From positions 21,489,650 to 21,553,649 of the forward strand of contig JASXTE010000014.1 of the NCBI GenBank assembly GCA_030280995.1: DNA of 64,000 nucleotides. Reading direction: 5' to 3'. Origin of the DNA: Hemileia vastatrix. Lineage: Eukaryota; Basidiomycota; Pucciniomycetes; Pucciniales; Zaghouaniaceae. Position 1 is the first letter of the stretch; every line of letters starts with the position of its first letter. This document shows positions 59,934 through 64,000 of the stretch, in pieces. A program made the position numbers and the translations under genes. Under the pieces are notes generated by a model. It was not told where the DNA came from. It did not search any database and saw only the letters and a program-made list of their open reading frames with translations.

Positions 59934-60806
59934 ATGTCTCTTACAAATGGTATTCCTCTTCTTAATAAAGATAATTACCAAATATTTTCATTCCGAATGC
60001 GCAGTTTATTTCTGCAACAAAATACATTCGACATTGTGGTCTTGAAAAAAGCTTCTCCCAAAGGAGATGAAGAAAAAATCAAAAATTATCGTCTTTGCCT
60101 TCAAAAAGCTTTGGGTGTTATCACTCAATTTTTAGACCTGTATCATCTTCAGTGCTTTCTCAATCCTCAAACTGAGAGTCATCTGCACTTGTTATGGAAA
60201 GCACTCTCTGACCATTATCGCTCTTCCAGTGAATTGAACCAGATGCGCGTTTTTCAAAAATTTGCTCTTGTCACCTACCCAGGTGACATTTCTCAATACA
60301 TTGAACTCATTAGATCCCTGGAAATGGAACTTTGTGCTGTCAGGATCAGGTTGAAAGAACACCTTTTAGCCTCCTATTTACTTTTTCATTTGCCTGCTGA
60401 ATTTTCCTTATTAAAAGATGCTCTCACGGAAAATGCCTTTGCCCGAAATGAGTCTATCACCATCACTAAATTAGTTGGTGCTTTAAACAAATATCAGTTA
60501 GAACGTTCAAATTTACAACAGTCTGAAATATCTAAAGCCCTCAAGGCTAGTGAAAGACAAAGGTATTTCTCTAATGGGCAACATAACCCTAAAACCAAAC
60601 ACTCTCAGGATCAATGCTTTCAGCTTCACCCTCATTTCGCTAAAAAGAAAACCAATCAGCACCAGTCCAATCTTGCCATCGACCTCTCTGAAGTCCAACC
60701 CTCCTCAGAAGTCTGTCTATCAGCCATTCCCATCTCCTCGAAGAATGACTTTTTCCTTGAAAGTAGAGCCACCAAACATATGATCTGCTCTCAAAAACTT
60801 TTTTGA
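59934..60806 (+). pseudogene. gag: Copia-E gag and protease start
   Basis: 290 codons from ATG 59934 (MSLTNGIPLLNKDNYQIFSF), the standard Copia Gag opening in which a short segment precedes L-x-x-x-N-Y. The central part, MRVFQKFALVTYPGDISQYI and HLLASYLLFHLPAEFSLL, is a UBN2-type Gag domain. The zinc knuckle is reduced to DQCFQLHPHFAKKK, with a single cysteine. The protease site reads LESRATKHM where the family has D-S-G-A, so catalysis is lost. A TGA (60804-60806) then interrupts the frame. Confidence 0.85.
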
Positions 60807-62160
60807 CATATACTTCTACCAAATCAACTATCTTGTTTGGTGATGGTTCCTGTACCTCTAGCAAACGACATGGCACCATTTCTCTTTTTGTTAATCAATC
60901 AAATTTTGAATTGAGTTATTTCTTACATGTGCCTACTCTTCAAGTTAACCTTTTAAGCCTCCCAGCCCTCTTCAAACTTATCCAAACTTTAAATCTCTCA
61001 ATCAACAATGGAAAGTTTAAGCTAGTTAATGGAGACGTCACTTATCTTACAGGAGTGATCAAAAATCACCTTTTCCATATAGATGCAAATGTCTGTGAGT
61101 TGTCTACCTCTCTCTTCACAAGCAGCAACTCTTACTCAACCTGGCACAACAGGTTAGGGCATCCCAGTCACAACTACCTGGTAAAGCTTAATAAAGAGTA
61201 TAATCTATTTCCTGCTGTAGAGATTGAACCGTTTTGTGCTAGTTGTGTTAAAGCCAAAATCCATTGTAGTCCCTATTCTGGTACATTACCTAGAGCTACT
61301 TGACCACTAGAATATATACAAGCTGATCTTAGTGGTAGAATTAGTCCACCTTCCATTGGTGGTGGTGAATACTATTACCAACTTACAGATTCCTATTCCT
61401 CTTTCCAATTCATCTATATCCTTAAAAACCAATCCGATACTTTCTCAACTTTTTTCAAATTTAAGAAAGCCATTGAAAAACAATTAAACTGCAGTATTGT
61501 TCACCTTGTCAACGATGGAGTGGTGATTTCTGTAACTACGAATTTCAAAACTTCCTTGACAATGAGGGCATTCAGATGCATGTCACTTTGTCATATTCCC
61601 CTCAGCAAAATCCCATTGCTGAACGGGGTAATCGGACCACTACGGAGAAAGCTAAAGCAATGATATTTTAAGGTTTGGTGCCTACTATCCTATGGGCAGA
61701 AGCTGTTGTCACGTCAGTTTATCTCCATAATCAAACTCCAACCAAAAGTCAAAATATGCGGACTCCCTATGAAGTATTTTTTAATCAAAAGCCCAAGCTT
61801 AAGCATCTTTGCACCTTTGAGTGCAGTGCATACTCCCTGATTCCAAAAAATCTTCGGAAAAGTAAATTCGAGAACGGTTCAAAACATCTCATCCATGTTG
61901 GCTATGATGAAAATTTATCTTCCTATCAATTACTAGACCCTGCTTCTCTCTCTATATCATACTCTCATGATGTAGTGTTTAATGAAGATCAGTTTCCTTT
62001 TTGTGAGCTAAGTAAACAATCTGGATCCACATGGCTTCCATTTCCCCCACTAGAAGAAGTTCCATCAGTCGCTCCAACTCACACACATTCCAACCGACCT
62101 GCTTTTTCAGATTACCCTTCTCTCACTACTTCATCAACTTGAGAGAATCCCCGCACTTGA
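60803..62160 (+). pseudogene. pol: Copia-E protease end and integrase
   Basis: Continues with TILFGDGSCTSSKRHGTISL and VPTLQVNLLSLPAL (gag-pre-integrase region). The HHCC finger is WHNRLGHPSHNYLVKLN...CASCVKAK, all four ligands present. TGA at 61301-61303 follows. The catalytic block begins IQADLSGRI (first Asp). The second-Asp region is scrambled (VNDGVVISVTTNF) by a frameshift. AERGNRTT-like residues near 61620 mark the Glu region. 61675-62142 carries ILWAEAVVTSVYLHNQTPTK and RTPYEVFFNQKPKL, the usual C-terminal integrase sequence before RT. Confidence 0.82.
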
Positions 62161-62340
62161 GTCTGTGATAGATTTACCTTTTCTGATGAATCACCCCAGA
62201 ATAACATTGATAGTTCTATTTTCACCTCCAATATACTGAATAACCCCCGTACTAGAACTAGTCAGATTCTGCTGTCCAATTCTACAGTCAAAGCCTGTGG
62301 GATCCCTGTTCCAAAATCATTTAAATCAGCTGTCAACAGT

Positions 62341-63915
62341 TTGTATGGCCCAGAATGGGATGCTGCAGTAAAATGCAAAGTAGAAAATATGTCTTCTCAT
62401 AAAGTCTGGGAATTCTGTGAGAGACCAGAGAACTCCTTTCTGATTGGATCAACTTGGGTTTTTCAGGTTAAGGAAAAGCATGATGGCACTGTCTCAAAAT
62501 TTAAGGCTCGCCTCTGTGCTCAGGGTTTTTCTAAATTACCAGGGATTGATTATTTTGATACTTTTACTCCAACTGGTAGACTGACCACTTTTTGTACTCT
62601 TTGTGCTCTGGCAGCTTTGCAAAATCTGCAGTTCCATCATATGGATGTCAAGGGTGCTTTCCTCCATGTTGTCCTTGAGTAGGAAGTCTACATGAAGGTT
62701 CCCTGTGGTGTTGATAGTCCAGATCATTTTAAAAATCCTGTTCTTAAACTTAAAAAATCCATATATGGACTAAAGCAATCACCCCAGTTCTGGTCCAAAG
62801 AGATAAACAAGTTTTTCTCTTCTATCCAGTACTATCCATCTCCCGCTGATCCTTGTCTCTTCATCTCTTCTGACAAAAATAATCCAACATACATGTTTCT
62901 TCATGTTGATGACATGGCCATCTTCAGTAAAGACGTTTCCCATTTCAAACAGCTTATTACTACCAAATACAGCATGGATGATTTAGGAGAGGCACAGTTC
63001 TTCTTAGGCATGAAGGTAACACGTAATCGCTCAGAAGGCTGTATCAGTCTCTCACAACCCTCTTACTGTCTGGATTTACTTAGAGATTATCATCTCTCTG
63101 AGTGCCGATCTGTCTCTACGCCTCTACTTCCTCAGCTACACCTCATTCCTGCCACCCCTAGTGAAATTGAAGAATTTTCAAAAATGAATATAAATTACAG
63201 GAGCACTGTGGGATCGCTTAATTACTTAGTTCAATGTACCCATCCAGATTTATCATTTGCAGTCAGTCAGTTGTCACAACATTTAGAGAATCCTGGGATT
63301 AATCACTGGATTGCCTTCAAACATGTAATGAGATACTTGTCTGTTACTCATGATTTTGAACTGAAATATGGGAATAAATCTTGTACTAATCCACTCTTTC
63401 CAACGGGTCATCACTCTTTTTCATTGCCTATTGGGTATGCTGACTCTGATTGGGATGGATGTCCCAATACACATCATTCAACTACTGGTTACCTGTTTTT
63501 CTTAAATGGAGCTGCTGTTTCTTGGCAATCAAAGAAACAACCAACAGTAGCTCTGTCAGCATCTGAAGCAGAATACAAATCATGCTGCATGGCTGGTCAA
63601 GAAGCTATATGGCTTCGTTCTCTGTTAGAAACTCTTGGTTTTCCAATCACCAAACCCACCATCATCTATGGAGACAATCAAGGAGAAATTTCCCTCACTA
63701 GCAATCCTGTATTTCAAGCTCGCACCAAGCATATTGAAGTCCAATATCATTGGATACAGGAACAAGTCACCGCTGGTGTCCTTAAAATTCCCTATACGTC
63801 TACTACTTCTATGCTAGCCAATTCTCTCACTAAGTTGACTCCTCCCAAAAATCAAGCCAGTTTCACATCTGCCTGTGGTCTCACAAAACCGCAATCCCAA
63901 GCAGGGGGGTTGTGA
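62341..63915 (+). pseudogene. pol: Copia-E reverse transcriptase and RNase H
   Basis: Single frame of 525 codons with one TAG at 62680-62682. RT begins WDAAVKCKVENMSSHKVWEF, with KARLCAQGFSKLPGIDYFDT, HHMDVKGAFLH (catalytic Asp) and, past the stop, IYGLKQSPQFWSKEINKFF and FLHVDDMAIFSKD with the second and third catalytic Asp. The RNase H domain has GYADSDWDGC (Asp), LSASEAEYKS (Glu) and YGDNQGEISL (Asp), and ends ARTKHIEVQYHWI. All expected catalytic residues are visible, so only the TAG separates it from an intact product here. The end at 63915 overlaps the first bases of the 3' LTR. Confidence 0.9.
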
Positions 63916-64000
63916 GAATAACATCCGCATCTTCTTCCTTGTGCTTGCTCATAATCCTCAGCCAAATCATACTGACTAACTTGACGCATGTGTTGTGCTC
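63911..64000 (+). repeat. Copia-E 3' LTR, first 90 bases
   Basis: Starts TGTGAGAATAACATCCGCAT and aligns with 59258-59347 with several substitutions. The window ends before the TATA box and the duplicated region. Confidence 0.85.

Larger units (their letters stand above)
59258..64000 (+). mobile_element. Copia-E: Ty1/Copia element, 3' LTR cut by window end
   Basis: The 5' LTR (59258-59830) starts TGTGAGAATA, and the 3' LTR starts with the same bases at 63911 after a purine tract (AAGCAGGGGGG). The primer site GATTATGAGACTGG follows the 5' LTR. Gag, protease, integrase, RT and RNase H follow in Copia order. This is the best-preserved pol in the window: RT and RNase H read through 525 codons with one stop. 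The 3' boundary and target duplication lie outside. Confidence 0.9.

Overview
The window looks like repeat-dense, strongly AT-rich nuclear DNA of a basidiomycete. A rust fungus (Pucciniales) with a large transposon-filled genome fits best. The evidence is indirect: short GT-AG introns, a TET/JBP-like 2OG-Fe(II) dioxygenase relic, a fungal Tnp2 (CACTA) transposase, Ty3/Gypsy chromoviruses and Ty1/Copia elements. No rRNA, tRNA or intact housekeeping gene was found. Almost every reading frame is broken by stops or frameshifts, so this is mostly a record of mobile-element activity.

Layout. 1-1386: AT-rich DNA with short inverted repeats. 1387-3812: broken multi-exon gene of an unrecognised family (copy 1). 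4612-5830 (minus): TET-like dioxygenase relic. 6068-6410: three copies of a ~30-nt motif. 7607-8256: a run of about a dozen consecutive, mostly unrelated hairpins. 8257-15205: long gene-free AT-rich stretch. 15211-32984: Gypsy-A, a chromovirus-like element with ~798-bp LTRs and an AAAAA target duplication. Its gag is split by a complete 8.5-kb chromovirus, Gypsy-B (18547-27084, duplication TCCTG), and by an inverted solo Gypsy-B LTR (27270-28042, duplication CAAAT). Gypsy-B carries an antisense, apparently spliced gene for a Zn2Cys6-type protein between pol and its 3' LTR. 33132-35555 (minus): copy 2 of the unknown family, right beside the Gypsy-A insertion.

36853-38776: seventeen ~44-bp palindromes separated by two alternating spacer modules that occur in both orientations. 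40652-46093 (minus): a Tnp2 transposase and a second gene, so the palindrome array may be the subterminal region of a CACTA element. 47230-48269: unrecognised spliced gene remnant. 48460-50676 (minus): degenerate SNF2/RAD5-like helicase. 51480-53193 (minus) and 53194-58240 (plus): head-to-head Copia elements whose primer sites resemble the complement of the initiator-tRNA anticodon arm. 59258-64000: a better preserved Copia element running off the window. Its 5' LTR holds a tandem duplication in which the second copy lacks exactly a 69-bp GT-AG segment.

Functionally the window is a graveyard of LTR retrotransposons and one DNA-transposon system. The observations most worth following are the hairpin array, the flip-module palindrome array, the antisense zinc-cluster gene of Gypsy-B and the intron-plus/intron-minus duplication in the Copia LTR.
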